A DNA stretch of 64,000 nt, from the NCBI GenBank assembly GCA_965279295.1, contig CBDIHQ010000018.1; one strand, given 5' to 3'. Shown piece after piece: positions 7,698 through 16,280 of this stretch (positions are counted from its first letter, which is position 1; each line of letters starts with the position of its first letter). The notes under the pieces are model-generated. The model made no database searches, was not told the origin of the DNA, and saw only the letters and a program-made list of their open reading frames with translations. The position numbers and the translations under genes were made by a program. This stretch comes from Aquabacter sp965279295. GTDB taxonomy: Bacteria; Pseudomonadota; Alphaproteobacteria; Rhizobiales; Xanthobacteraceae.

Positions 7698-9752
7698 ATG
7701 ACGACCCTTGCCACAGAAACCACCGCCATCCCCGCCGCCGTGACCGTGACGGGCGCGGAGGTGTTCATCCCGCTCAACAAGCTCAAGAAGCATCCCAACA
7801 ACGCCCGCAAGACGCCGCACAGCGAGGCGTCCATCGAAGCGAAGGCGGCGAGCATCCACGCCAAGGGCATCCTGCAGAACCTCGTGGTGGAGCCGGAGTT
7901 TGACGCCGAGGGCGCCGCGACCGGCTTCTATCTCGTCAGCATCGGTGAGGGCCGCAGACTGGCGCAGTTGCTGCGCGTGAAGCGCAAGCAGATCAAGAAG
8001 ACGGAAGCCATTCGCTGCGTGATCGACACGGTGAACGATGCCAGCGAAATCAGTCTGGACGAGAACGTCACCCGTGAAGACCTCTCGCCCGCCGATCAGT
8101 TCGAGCGTTTTCGCGAGCTTGCCGAAACGCGCGGATGGGGTGCGGAGGAAATCGCCGCCCGGTTCGGCGTGACGGCGCATGTCGTGCGCCAGCGGATGCG
8201 TCTGGGTGCGGTCAGCCCCAAGCTGATGCAGGTCTATCGCGACGGGGATTTGACGCTGGAGCAGTTGATGGCCTTCGCCATCGTGGACGATCCGGCCCGG
8301 CAGGAGCAGGTCTACGAGAACCTGTCGTGGAACAAGGACCCCTCGACCATTCGCCGCGACCTGACCCGGATGCACATCGCGGCGACGGATCGGCGGGCGG
8401 TGTTCGTCGGCGCGGAAGCCTATACCGAGGCGGGCGGTGTGATCCTGCGTGATCTGTTCACCGAGGATCGCGGCGGTTTCTATGAAGATGCCGCCCTGCT
8501 GGACCGGCTGGTCATCGCAAAGCTGGAGGGGATCGCGGAGAGCGTGAAGGCCGGGGAAGGCTGGAAGTGGGCTTCCGTCCATATCGACTATCCACACGGC
8601 AACGGCCTTCGCCGCACCTATCCGCATTCCGTGGCGCTGTCGGAGGAAGACGAGGCAACCTATGCCGCCGCGCAGGGAGAGTATGGCGCGCTGACCGAGC
8701 AGTATGACAGCGCCGAGGAACTGCCTGATGATGTGGATCAGCGGTTCGGAGAGTTGGAAGCCGAGATCGAGCGCATCGACGCGCTTCGCCACGCCTACGA
8801 TGCCGACGAGATCGCCCGTGGTGGTGTGTTCGTTATCCTCTCCCATGATGGGGAAGCCCGCATCGAGCGCGGCTTCATTCGGCCCGAGGATGAAAAGCCG
8901 GAAACCGGAGGTGATGTGGGCGGTGACGGCGGCAGCGTGGTGGACGGCGTTCCCGTCAACGGAGATGGCGAGATCATCGAGGGCGGCGATGATGACGCGG
9001 ACGGCAACCCGGTTCCCGTGTCGGAGGCCGAGGACGAGGATGCCGGGGATGCGGGCAAGCCGCTGTCGGACCTTCTCGTCCGCGACCTGACCTCGCACCG
9101 GACGCTGGGCCTTCGCCTTGCGCTGGGCGAGCAGCCGGACATGGCGCTGATCGCCGTCACCCATGCGCTGGCGGCGCAGACCTTCTATCGCGGAGTGGAC
9201 GCCACCTGCCTCGAAATCCGCCCGACGAGCAGCGCACTCGCCAGTCATGCGGACGGCATCGAGGATACGGCGGCGGGCAAGGCGCTGGCGGATCGTCATG
9301 CCGGATGGGCGGCGGACATGCCGCGTGACGCGGGCGAGCTGTGGGGCTTCGTCGCCGGTCTGGACCATGCCAGCGTCATGGCGCTGTTCGCCCATTGCGC
9401 CTCGCTCACCGTCAATGCGGTCAAGCAGCCTTGGGAGCGCAAGCCCCACGCCCATGCGACGGCGGAGAAGCTGGCGACGGCGGTGGCGCTCGACATGACG
9501 GCGCACTGGACGCCGACCGTGCGGGCCTATCTGGGTCGCGTTACCAAGGCGCATATCCTCGCCGCCGTGCGGGAAGCCGTCAGCGATGCGGCGGCGGAGC
9601 GGATCGCGGGCTTGAAGAAGACGGACATGGCGGAGGCTGCCGAACAGCTTCTGGCCGGAACCGGCTGGCTTCCCGCCGCCCTGCGCACGGCGCGGCCCGC
9701 GTGGCTGGACCAGCAGCAGGAAGGTGACGCCTTCCAGATTGCCGCCGAGTGA
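7698..9752 (+). CDS. ParB/RepB/Spo0J-family protein of the element
   Basis: A 684-residue ParB-like protein of the large type carried by ICEs and plasmids of alphaproteobacteria. The N-terminus holds the ParB domain (about 25-130) with an IGEGRR box related to the GERRxR CTPase motif, followed by a helix-turn-helix region (about 145-200, EEIAARFGVTAHVVRQRM). The middle is an acidic, glycine-rich linker and the C-terminus is helical. The matching ParA-like gene is 9 kb away near repA, so this is not a simple parAB operon; proteins of this kind are usually annotated as partition or conjugation accessories. A strong ribosome site fixes the ATG. Confidence 0.85.
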   Translation: MTTLATETTAIPAAVTVTGAEVFIPLNKLKKHPNNARKTPHSEASIEAKAASIHAKGILQNLVVEPEFDAEGAATGFYLVSIGEGRRLAQLLRVKRKQIKKTEAIRCVIDTVNDASEISLDENVTREDLSPADQFERFRELAETRGWGAEEIAARFGVTAHVVRQRMRLGAVSPKLMQVYRDGDLTLEQLMAFAIVDDPARQEQVYENLSWNKDPSTIRRDLTRMHIAATDRRAVFVGAEAYTEAGGVILRDLFTEDRGGFYEDAALLDRLVIAKLEGIAESVKAGEGWKWASVHIDYPHGNGLRRTYPHSVALSEEDEATYAAAQGEYGALTEQYDSAEELPDDVDQRFGELEAEIERIDALRHAYDADEIARGGVFVILSHDGEARIERGFIRPEDEKPETGGDVGGDGGSVVDGVPVNGDGEIIEGGDDDADGNPVPVSEAEDEDAGDAGKPLSDLLVRDLTSHRTLGLRLALGEQPDMALIAVTHALAAQTFYRGVDATCLEIRPTSSALASHADGIEDTAAGKALADRHAGWAADMPRDAGELWGFVAGLDHASVMALFAHCASLTVNAVKQPWERKPHAHATAEKLATAVALDMTAHWTPTVRAYLGRVTKAHILAAVREAVSDAAAERIAGLKKTDMAEAAEQLLAGTGWLPAALRTARPAWLDQQQEGDAFQIAAE

Positions 9753-9896
9753 TGACCGGGCCGGGATCGCATCAGCGGTCCCGGCCTTCCGTCCGTCCGA
9801 CGCTCCAAAATTCCGGTCGCGCGGTGTTCACCGCGCGACCGGCTGACCTCGACTGTCCGATGACGGCCACCGTCTTCGGCGCTATGGAGAACTGTC

Positions 9897-10313
9897 ATGA
9901 TCGCCGTGATGTTGATGAGCGTGGCGCTGATCGCGGGACTGTGCGTCCTGGCCTATACGCTCGCCGTCTATGCGCTGCCCTTCATGCTTGGCGTGGAAGC
10001 CGCGCGCTTGGCCTATGCCAGCGGCTCCGGCCTGATCGGTGCGGGCCTCGTAGGCCTCGTCGCCGGGGCCGCAGCCTATGGCCTGCTGGTGTTCGCTTTC
10101 GCCTCGCTGCGCTCGCCGGGCTTGCGGCTGATCGTGGCGCTGGTCTTCGCCGCGCCCGCCGCTGTCGCAGGCTATGCCCTTGTCCACGGCGTCACGCGCG
10201 AGGCCGTGCCGTCCGAGGTGTGGCGGCAGATCTTCTGCATCATCGGTGGCGGCTTCGTCGGCGTATCGGCCCTGTTGCGGTTGGCTGTGCCCGTGCCTTC
10301 CGAAAGTCGCTGA
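9897..10313 (+). CDS. Small integral membrane protein downstream of the parB-like gene
   Basis: A 138-residue protein with about four hydrophobic segments (roughly 1-25, 45-70, 75-100 and 108-132) and short loops. I know no function; small membrane proteins often follow the ParB-like gene in this family of elements. It lies 144 bases after the ParB-like stop and probably belongs to the same transcript. The ATG at 9897 precedes a hydrophobic N-terminus, which supports the start. Confidence 0.6.
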   Translation: MIAVMLMSVALIAGLCVLAYTLAVYALPFMLGVEAARLAYASGSGLIGAGLVGLVAGAAAYGLLVFAFASLRSPGLRLIVALVFAAPAAVAGYALVHGVTREAVPSEVWRQIFCIIGGGFVGVSALLRLAVPVPSESR

Positions 10314-10357
10314 CCGATCTCAGCTTGCAGGCTGGCCCGCTGCCGCCTGTCCTGTCC

Positions 10358-11188
10358 CTATCGCGGGATCGGAATCCGATAGATCGTTCCGTCGCCCCAT
10401 GCCGCCGTCAGCAATGACGCCCCATCTGGTGCCAGCACCAGACCGACAGGGCTTATGAGGCCCTCGGCCACCGCGCGGGATTGGCCGTCGGGAAGAATTT
10501 CTCGAACGGTCGTGCCGCCATAATCGACCACGAACACGCGGCCGTCCTTCGTCATCGCGACGCCGGGTCCGGGCGTGCTGAAGGCCGTTCCGGCCTCGAT
10601 GCGTGTGCCATCGGGTCGGACGATCGTGACGCCGCCGCCGATGTTGGAAACGACATAGCCGCCGTCCAACGTCTGCACCGCACCCACCGGGGTTTGCAGC
10701 CCGTCGATGACCGGCTCCAGCCGACCTTTATCCGTCAACCCGAGAATCTGATTGGTGCGGCGGTTGGCGATCAGCAGTCTGCCGGCGCGGTCGAAACCGA
10801 TCCCGGCGGGTGTCGCCAGTCCCGTCACATGCACGCTGCGCACGCCGTCCGGCGTGAAGCGGTAGATTTCGTCACGGGAATAGGACGCCACATAGATCGC
10901 GCCGTCCGGCCCGACCGCGAGGCCAGATGGACCTGAGAGTCCATCCGCGAAGGTGGTGCGCGTGCCGTCCGGGGCGATTCGCGAGACGCGCCCCGCGCCC
11001 CATTCCGCGACATAGAGGTGGCCAGCCGCATCGAAGGCCATGCCGACCGGCGAACTGAAGCCATCCCAGAGTTTTTCGGGTGTCGCCGCACTGGCCTGAC
11101 CGGCTGTCGGGATCATGAGCGGGAAGGCTGAGACCGTAGCGAGGACAACAGCGCTGCCGATGGCGATAGAGCGAAGGAGGCTCATCAT
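10358..11188 (-). CDS. Exported NHL-repeat/SMP-30-like beta-propeller protein
   Basis: A 276-residue protein with a signal peptide (about 1-34, ending QASAA) followed by repeated blades of the form GLxxPxGLAxxPDGxxYVA, typical of NHL or SMP-30/gluconolactonase-like propellers. It is probably secreted to the periplasm and may bind or hydrolyse a small ligand or lactone; the substrate is not visible. Its start overlaps the stop of the carboxymuconolactone decarboxylase-type gene by four bases, so the two are one transcript behind a MerR regulator. These genes look like cargo rather than core element functions. Confidence 0.75.
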   Translation of the reverse strand: MMSLLRSIAIGSAVVLATVSAFPLMIPTAGQASAATPEKLWDGFSSPVGMAFDAAGHLYVAEWGAGRVSRIAPDGTRTTFADGLSGPSGLAVGPDGAIYVASYSRDEIYRFTPDGVRSVHVTGLATPAGIGFDRAGRLLIANRRTNQILGLTDKGRLEPVIDGLQTPVGAVQTLDGGYVVSNIGGGVTIVRPDGTRIEAGTAFSTPGPGVAMTKDGRVFVVDYGGTTVREILPDGQSRAVAEGLISPVGLVLAPDGASLLTAAWGDGTIYRIPIPR

Positions 11189-11604
11189 GCCGCACGCTCC
11201 TCTTTCTGAGGGGGACGGTGCGCGAACACCTCTTTCGCGGCAAACAGTCCATTGAGCGCGGCCGGAAAGCCGGCATAGACCGCCATCTGCATGATGATCT
11301 CGGTGATTTCGCCGCGAGACAAACCGACATTCAGGGCGGCCTCAATATGCACCTTCAATTGCGGGGCCGCGTTGCCCATGGCCGTCAGCGCCGCGATGGT
11401 GGCGATCTCACGCGCACGCACGTCAAGGCCGGGGCGGCTGTAGATATCGCCGAACGGAAATTCGATCAGATAGGTCGCAAAGTCCGGCGCGATATCCGCC
11501 AGCGAGGCGACGACCTTCTCTCCGGCCTGACCGTCGATGTCAGCGAGCGCGCGCCGTCCGCGTTCCAGCCGGCTTTCGCCGACGCTCTGGTGGTGTTGCG
11601 TCAT
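11185..11604 (-). CDS. Carboxymuconolactone decarboxylase-family protein
   Basis: A 139-residue single-domain member of the CMD/AhpD-like family: the central segment with REIATIAALTAMGN, a VHIEAALNVGLSRGEI motif and the helix IIMQMAVYAGFPAALN are characteristic. The CxxC pair of AhpD peroxidases is absent, so a decarboxylase-type or unknown role is more likely. Its 5' end overlaps the 3' end of the MerR gene by 65 bases and its stop overlaps the propeller gene, giving the operon merR, CMD, propeller on the minus strand. The start MTQHHQ gives a normal family length. Confidence 0.85.
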   Translation of the reverse strand: MTQHHQSVGESRLERGRRALADIDGQAGEKVVASLADIAPDFATYLIEFPFGDIYSRPGLDVRAREIATIAALTAMGNAAPQLKVHIEAALNVGLSRGEITEIIMQMAVYAGFPAALNGLFAAKEVFAHRPPQKEERAA

Positions 11605-11968
11605 AGTCCTTCATCCTCTGTTCCTGGCCGGCGTAACCGGCGATCTTGGTGTCGAGGACGAGAAGAGAGGCCTGGAGTTCGGCTGCATGGGTGCGGACGC
11701 GCTCGCGGTGCTGTTCCAGCATTTCGCGCCGCTCCGTCTCCGTGCCGACGCCGCGCTCCCGCAAGGCTGCATAACGCAGCATGTCCCGGATCGGCATCCC
11801 GGTCGTTCGTAGACGCCCGAGGAATTCGATCCAGATCAGGATTGATGCGTCGTAGTCCCGTTGGCTCGATTGGTTCCTGTCCGCATAGGGAAGCAGCCCG
11901 ATCCGCTCATAGTAACGGATGGTATGGGCCGACAATCCCGAACGCTTCGCCAGTTCACCAATCTTCAT
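11540..11968 (-). CDS. MerR-family transcriptional regulator
   Basis: A 142-residue MerR regulator. The N-terminal winged helix begins MKIGELAKRSG and continues with the TIRYYERIGLLP signature; a coiled-coil segment (about 85-120) follows. No cysteine-based metal site is seen, so the ligand is probably organic. I chose the ATG at 11968 over a GTG six bases upstream because MKIGELAKRSG is the usual start. The gene is first in an operon with the CMD and propeller genes and has a MerR-type promoter with a 19-base spacer directly upstream, so it probably regulates itself and the cargo genes. Confidence 0.9.
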   Translation of the reverse strand: MKIGELAKRSGLSAHTIRYYERIGLLPYADRNQSSQRDYDASILIWIEFLGRLRTTGMPIRDMLRYAALRERGVGTETERREMLEQHRERVRTHAAELQASLLVLDTKIAGYAGQEQRMKDYDATPPERRRKPAGTRTARAR

Positions 11969-11997
11969 GAGCACCTGTTCTCGTCACGACGCATGAA

Positions 11998-12028
11998 CAG
12001 ATACGAGTTAGAGCGCACTCTAAGTCAA
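11998..12028 (-). promoter_or_regulatory. MerR-type promoter with palindromic operator in a 19-base spacer
   Basis: Read on the minus strand, a -35 element TTGACT (12028-12023) and a -10 element TATCTG (12003-11998) are separated by 19 bases, the overlong spacing typical of MerR-controlled promoters. The palindrome ttagagcgcactctaa occupies 12008-12023, within the spacer and touching the -35 box, where MerR dimers bind. The regulator's ATG is about 30 bases downstream. Confidence 0.85.
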
Positions 12029-12030
12029 GG

Positions 12031-12792
12031 GGACTTTTCTATAAGGCGCGAAGGGCTGGGCGTTGCCCTTCGGGCCGCGCTTTCGGCTGCGCCGGAACCA
12101 CGCCAAGAGCGCGCTTCCGCCATTCGGCTTCAATCGCTAACGCGAAGAGCGGCGGTTGCTGGCCTTTCCGCTGGCGAAGCCCCCCGCTCGGGCGAGCAAG
12201 GGCATGAGATGTCTGCTCACAGCGATGGCGGCAAGGCCAATACAGCGGTCTCTCCGTTCTCGGCCTCGATACCTTCGGCTAGGCTACCGCGTGGAATCTT
12301 GGATCGGCCGCTGGCGAGAACAGTCACGCTGCTGCGGCGAGTGTCATCTCCGGCCTGCCAACACTGGCGCTGCGAAGAAGGCGAAGATCGGGAAGCGTCC
12401 ACGTCCGCCCGTGGACGATGGACGGGCCTTGCCGTCGAAGGTCAGGGAAGGTTGACGCGACCCGCAGGTTCACCACCGTTTTCACGTCTGGCGCGGGGAC
12501 CGGCCGTCACCAGTGCCGTGTTCCTCGGCTTTCCCTGTCAGCCACACCCACGGCGTCCTCGAATGGATTGGGTCTGACCGAACACCGGCTGCGCCTCGCT
12601 CGTCTCCCCGCAACGTCCGTCGCCAGCTTTTTTCCGCCGCGCGAGCGCGCTTTGCATCGCGAGACAAAAAAGCTGCCGCCGTCCGCCGTCCATTGCATTC
12701 CCGCCCTCCGGGTGCGGGGCCAAGCGTCCCCGGTCGAACGACCACCATCGAGGCCGCGATAGGCGCGGCCGGATGCGAAAAGGAACACGACA
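12031..12792 (+). promoter_or_regulatory. Long non-coding region upstream of DUF736 with a stem-loop
   Basis: No convincing gene is seen in these 760 bases; reading frames on both strands have shadow-like composition. A long stem is formed by cagctttttt (12624-12633) and aaaaaagctg (12666-12675) with a further GC-rich palindrome inside the loop. A ribosome site (aaaggaac) precedes the DUF736 ATG at 12793. The region may be the leader of the DUF736 gene, with the hairpin acting as attenuator or as the terminator of an upstream transcript. Confidence 0.4.
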
Positions 12793-13110
12793 ATGGCGAC
12801 CATCGGCACCTTCACCAAGAACGAAAACGGCGCGGGCTTCACCGGCGCGGTCAAGACCCTGACCCTCAACGTCAAGGCCAAGTTCGTTCCCACCGAGGGC
12901 GACAGCGAGCGCGGCCCCGACTTCCGCATCTTCGCCGGGGCCACGGAATTTGGCGCGGCCTGGAAGAAGACGGCCCGCGAGACGCAGCGCGAATATCTCT
13001 CCGTCAAGCTGGACGATCCAAGCTTCCCCGCACCGATCTACGCCAGCCTGGTCGAGGGCGAGGACGGCGAAGCCCACAATCTCATCTGGTCGCGCCGCAA
13101 CGGCGACTGA
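12793..13110 (+). CDS. DUF736 family protein (first copy)
   Basis: A 105-residue member of DUF736, small proteins common on conjugative elements and plasmids of alphaproteobacteria; the role is unknown. Family features are the opening IGTFTKNENG, the PDFRIFAG strand and the EYLSVKLDDPSFPAPIYA segment. A second, more divergent copy lies at 21091-21426 inside the transfer operon. A strong terminator immediately follows, so this copy is transcribed alone from its long leader. Confidence 0.9.
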   Translation: MATIGTFTKNENGAGFTGAVKTLTLNVKAKFVPTEGDSERGPDFRIFAGATEFGAAWKKTARETQREYLSVKLDDPSFPAPIYASLVEGEDGEAHNLIWSRRNGD

Positions 13111-13125
13111 GACCGGACATCTCCA

Positions 13126-13153
13126 GAAGCCCCGCTCGCCCGAGCGGGGCTTC
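13126..13153 (+). terminator. Rho-independent terminator after DUF736
   Basis: A perfect 13-base stem, gaagccccgctcg paired with cgagcggggcttc, with a two-base loop lies 15 bases after the DUF736 stop. The T-run is short, but the stem is strong and well placed. Confidence 0.8.
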
Positions 13154-13350
13154 GTCATGGTCATGGCTGTCACCGCCTGTCAGGGAATACGGCGATCAGG
13201 ATGTACGCTTTTCAGGTAGACGCGCGGATCGGCTCATTTCGGTAGCGAGGTCGAGCATGTTCTTGAGCGCCGGGTTGCGATTGTGCGGCGGCGATACCGC
13301 ACTGAACCAACCGGCACATTCACGTCCGACTCCGTGATCCCCAGCCGCGG

Positions 13351-13899
13351 TCAGCGATTGTAAACGGCGGTGATGCTTGCTTTGCCTATCGAATTCGCAC
13401 GGATCATGAACCCGGCCAGAGCGTTGCTCGCGTCCTTCGGCAGATCAAGCTTCTCGACGCCGAGCGCGTGGACGGTGAAGATATAACGATGCACCTCGCC
13501 AGGGGGTGGGCAGGCTCCGCCGAACCCCGCCACTCCATAGTCGTTTCTGATCTCGACTGATCCGCCCGGCAGTTCGGACGTGCCGCTCGCGCCGAGCTTG
13601 ATGTCCGATACGCTGGCAGGAATGTTCACCACATTCCAGTGCCACCAGCCGGAACCGGTTGCGGCATCGGGATCATAAGCGGTGATCGCAAAGCTCTTGG
13701 TCTCTGTGGGGGCATTCGACCATGACAGGTCCGGCGATCGATTGCCGCCATCGCAGCCAAAGCCTTTGAAGACCTGCGCGGTCGCGAGCTTGGCGCCCTC
13801 GGCGACCGATGCGCTGGCCAACTGGAAATCCTGGGCAGAGGCGGACGTACTGATGGCGCCGGCAAGTGCCATACCGACGAAATATCTCTTCAGAAGCAT
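13351..13899 (-). CDS. Exported YbhB/YbcL-type PEBP (Raf kinase inhibitor-like) protein
   Basis: A 182-residue phosphatidylethanolamine-binding-protein relative of the YbhB/YbcL type. A signal peptide (about 1-23, ending SASAQ) is followed by the PEBP core with NRSPDLSWSNAP, AITAYDPDA, WWHWNVVNIP and a late GEVHRYIFTVHAL motif. The function of bacterial members is not settled. The ATG at 13899 was chosen over an upstream one because it follows a good ribosome site (aggaga) and begins the signal peptide. The next gene upstream on this strand is an AraC regulator, a likely controller; both appear to be cargo. Confidence 0.85.
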   Translation of the reverse strand: MLLKRYFVGMALAGAISTSASAQDFQLASASVAEGAKLATAQVFKGFGCDGGNRSPDLSWSNAPTETKSFAITAYDPDAATGSGWWHWNVVNIPASVSDIKLGASGTSELPGGSVEIRNDYGVAGFGGACPPPGEVHRYIFTVHALGVEKLDLPKDASNALAGFMIRANSIGKASITAVYNR

Positions 13900-13997
13900 G
13901 TTCACATTCTCCTTTTTCAGATGTGACGATGCTTCGAACCTAGCCTCTGGCGGGACGGGATACTTCCGGTCGCCGCTCAAAAACTATCGAAAAACGA

Positions 13998-14894
13998 TCA
14001 ATCGGCGGCCGATCGTATGGCCATAGGCTTGATCCCGAACCGTTTCTTGAATGAATCCGAAAAGTGCGAGGGTGTCGTGAAGCCGCATTCCAATGCTATC
14101 TGTGACACGGGAATGCCCGTGGTCTGGAGCAAGGTCAGCCCCCTCTCGAGCCGTGTGTTCTGAAGAATTTTGGAGAAGCCATATCCTGATTTCGCCAGCC
14201 ACCGCCGAAAGGTCGCCTCACTCATAGCAAAGTGCTTCGCCACCTCCGCCGCCCGCCACGGTCGGCCTGGATCGGTTTCGATGAGCGTGCGCAACTTGCT
14301 GAACGGTCGCTCGTCATGCGGGATCGGAAGGCGAACGCCGTGATGACGCAACCATATCAGCGGCTCCAGCAAGCGATGCTGGCGGATGGGCCAAGGCAGC
14401 GTTGCATCGCCCAGCGTCTGCTGGATCAAGCCGAGGATCTCGAAAGGGCGATGCGGACTTGCCCTCACAATCTGAAGACCCGTTGGTCCGTTGCGCTGCG
14501 GCTGATCGGCGAAGACAGTCTCCATGAGTTCGTGCGCGAAATAGACACCCTCCGCGCGATAGCTCGCATTCAGCAGCGGACGGTTTTCTAGCGTCATCAT
14601 TGAGCCGGGTGGAAAGATGAGAAGGTCACCCTCCTGTCCAACCATCTCTCCATTAACCGGACAGACCACTCGCTTTGAGCCTGATTGAACAAAGCAAAGA
14701 AAGGTAAGGCGTATAAATAGATCGGCGAATGTCGCGGCAGTCGCCTGCGTGATCGTCAGGATTGAAACAGCGTCTTCGCAACTCTCATCGCCGCTTCTAA
14801 CTTCTAATCTCATCTTTGCCACTTTCCCAACTCTGACGTGGCTATCCGCGCTGGCCAGTCTCAAAGATAATAAAGCACTTCCATGTACTTCCAC
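13998..14894 (-). CDS. AraC-family transcriptional regulator
   Basis: A regulator of up to 298 residues with an N-terminal cupin-like sensing region (about 50-150) and a C-terminal double helix-turn-helix domain (about 205-295) containing PVSQIALECGFTTPSHFSDSF, the AraC signature. An in-frame ATG at 14813 (MRLEVRSGDE) would give a shorter protein and may be the true start. It lies about 100 bases upstream of the PEBP gene on the same strand and probably controls it. The effector is unknown. Confidence 0.85.
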   Translation of the reverse strand: MEVHGSALLSLRLASADSHVRVGKVAKMRLEVRSGDESCEDAVSILTITQATAATFADLFIRLTFLCFVQSGSKRVVCPVNGEMVGQEGDLLIFPPGSMMTLENRPLLNASYRAEGVYFAHELMETVFADQPQRNGPTGLQIVRASPHRPFEILGLIQQTLGDATLPWPIRQHRLLEPLIWLRHHGVRLPIPHDERPFSKLRTLIETDPGRPWRAAEVAKHFAMSEATFRRWLAKSGYGFSKILQNTRLERGLTLLQTTGIPVSQIALECGFTTPSHFSDSFKKRFGIKPMAIRSAAD

Positions 14895-14925
14895 ACGAGC
14901 ATGCTAAACGGAACTCGAAGCCTTT

Positions 14926-15138
14926 TGCTAGGGGCGCTGCCCCCGCGCGGTGCAAGGGATCGCTGACGCTCATCCGGGCCGGTGTCCCCGGCCTTCCTCC
15001 ACGTCGTTCCTCCGTTCCGTGCAGGCCGGGTGATCCCCCTCCGGCCCGGCCGCCCTTGCACCTTGCTACCCCGGTCTCGGCGACGGCCAGGGTTGCAGCG
15101 CAGCGCTGCGCTCCAACCCAGACCCACGGAGACAGATC
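14926..15138 (+). promoter_or_regulatory. Structured leader of the DUF932 gene, related to the parB-like leader
   Basis: This leader matches the one at 7440-7697: an opening hairpin (14931-14943), a shared block (15018-15094) and a closing hairpin (15090-15119) whose stem is gggttg with caaccc. Between them are GC-rich repeats. A ribosome site (acggagac) precedes the ATG at 15139. Because the closing stem is kept by compensating changes relative to the other leader, a common regulatory RNA element is plausible. Confidence 0.55.
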
Positions 15139-15981
15139 ATGTATCATCAACTCGCCACCCGGTTCGGCCGGAACGCTCACCAGATCAGCGGCCGCGAAGC
15201 CCTCGACAATGAAGCCCTCTACCGACACGTCCCGTCCGTCTTCGCCCGCGAGGCGCATGACAGCCGGTCGGACCGATATGTGTACGTCCCCACTATCGAG
15301 ATCGTGGAGGGGCTGCGCAGGGAAGGATGGTTTCCGTTCTTCGCCGTCCAGTCGGTGCCGCGCGACGGCAGCCGCCACGGCCACGCCAAGCATATGCTGC
15401 GCCTGCGCCGAAATGACGGCATCGGCAAACCCGAGGCGGCGGAAGTCATCATCGTCAACAGCCATGACGGGACATCGGCCTACCAGATGTTCGCCGGGAT
15501 GCTGCGCTTCGTCTGCACCAACAGCATGATCGCGGGCGAGCGCTTCGAGGAAGTCCGCGTGCCCCACAAGGGCGGCATACAGGATCAGATCATCGAAGGT
15601 GTCTATACCGTTGCCGAAGACTTCCCCCGCCTGATCGATGCGACCGAGACGATGAAGGAAACGCGCCTGTCGCAGGACGAACAGCGCGTATTGGCCGAGG
15701 CCAGTCTTGTCGCCCGCTATGGCGAGGACGAAAGCCCTGTCCGCCCCGATCAGATCATCGCCCCGCGCCGCCGCGAGGATGTCGGGCAAAGCCTGTGGAG
15801 CACGTTCAATGTCATTCAGGAGAACTTGATACGCGGCGGGCTGGACGGTCGCCGCACCAATGCCGAAGGCCGTATCCGTCGCAGCCAAACCCGCGCGATC
15901 AACGGCATCGACCAGAATGTCGGACTGAACCGCGCGCTGTGGACGCTGGCCGAAGGGATGCAGCGCCTGAAACACGGATGA
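15139..15981 (+). CDS. DUF932 family protein
   Basis: A 280-residue DUF932 protein. Proteins of this family occur on phages, plasmids and ICEs and resemble the phage-plasmid LGT_TIGR03299 group; a DNA-related role is suspected but not established. Visible features are the YVPTIEIVEGLRREGWFPF segment, HMLRLRR and the core motif CTNSMIAG. It has its own structured leader and a hairpin terminator, so it is probably a single-gene transcript, co-regulated with the ParB-like gene if the shared leader is functional. Confidence 0.85.
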   Translation: MYHQLATRFGRNAHQISGREALDNEALYRHVPSVFAREAHDSRSDRYVYVPTIEIVEGLRREGWFPFFAVQSVPRDGSRHGHAKHMLRLRRNDGIGKPEAAEVIIVNSHDGTSAYQMFAGMLRFVCTNSMIAGERFEEVRVPHKGGIQDQIIEGVYTVAEDFPRLIDATETMKETRLSQDEQRVLAEASLVARYGEDESPVRPDQIIAPRRREDVGQSLWSTFNVIQENLIRGGLDGRRTNAEGRIRRSQTRAINGIDQNVGLNRALWTLAEGMQRLKHG

Positions 15982-15985
15982 TCGT

Positions 15986-16021
15986 AAAGCCGTGCAGCCG
16001 GGTTTCCGGTTGCACGGCTTT
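15986..16021 (+). terminator. Hairpin terminator after DUF932
   Basis: Arms aaagccgtgca (15986-15996) and tgcacggcttt (16011-16021) form a perfect 11-base stem five bases after the DUF932 stop. The T-run is only the three bases that close the stem, so termination strength is uncertain. Confidence 0.7.
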
Positions 16022-16045
16022 GCTTGTATCCGGCTGTCCGATTTT

Positions 16046-16073
16046 CCGCCGATCCGTGGACCCGGATCGGCGG
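16046..16073. repeat. Perfect 11-base inverted repeat upstream of the fseA-like gene
   Basis: ccgccgatccg (16046-16056) and cggatcggcgg (16063-16073) flank a six-base loop. It lies about 200 bases before the DUF6499 start. The rest of the gap (16074-16280) becomes AT-richer around 16137-16170 and probably holds the promoter, with a ribosome site (gaggtgac) before ATG 16281. The repeat may be an operator or a second terminator hairpin. Confidence 0.4.
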
Positions 16074-16280
16074 CGCGGCCGTGTCGTCGCCACGGCCGCC
16101 GCTCGCCTGGCTGCGCCCGGCTCGCCAGATCGACTTTGCTACGTTAAGTAATGATTAGCCAATATTGATCGCTTTGCGCGATCTACATATCCGGTAACGC
16201 TGACTTCAAAGCATATCCCAAGTTGTGGACACTTCGTCTTTCCAGCGCCGATCCCATGCTGGAAGAAAAGAGGTGACGCC

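Noticed and set aside
7554..9554. Long open frame on the minus strand opposite the ParB-like gene
   Set aside because: Antisense artefact of a high-GC gene; no recognisable domain and no ribosome site.
13154..13350. Possible remnant of a regulator gene on the minus strand (frame containing NPALKNMLDLATEM)
   Set aside because: The frame has no convincing family motif and no clear start; the match to a LysR-like end is too weak to list as a pseudogene.
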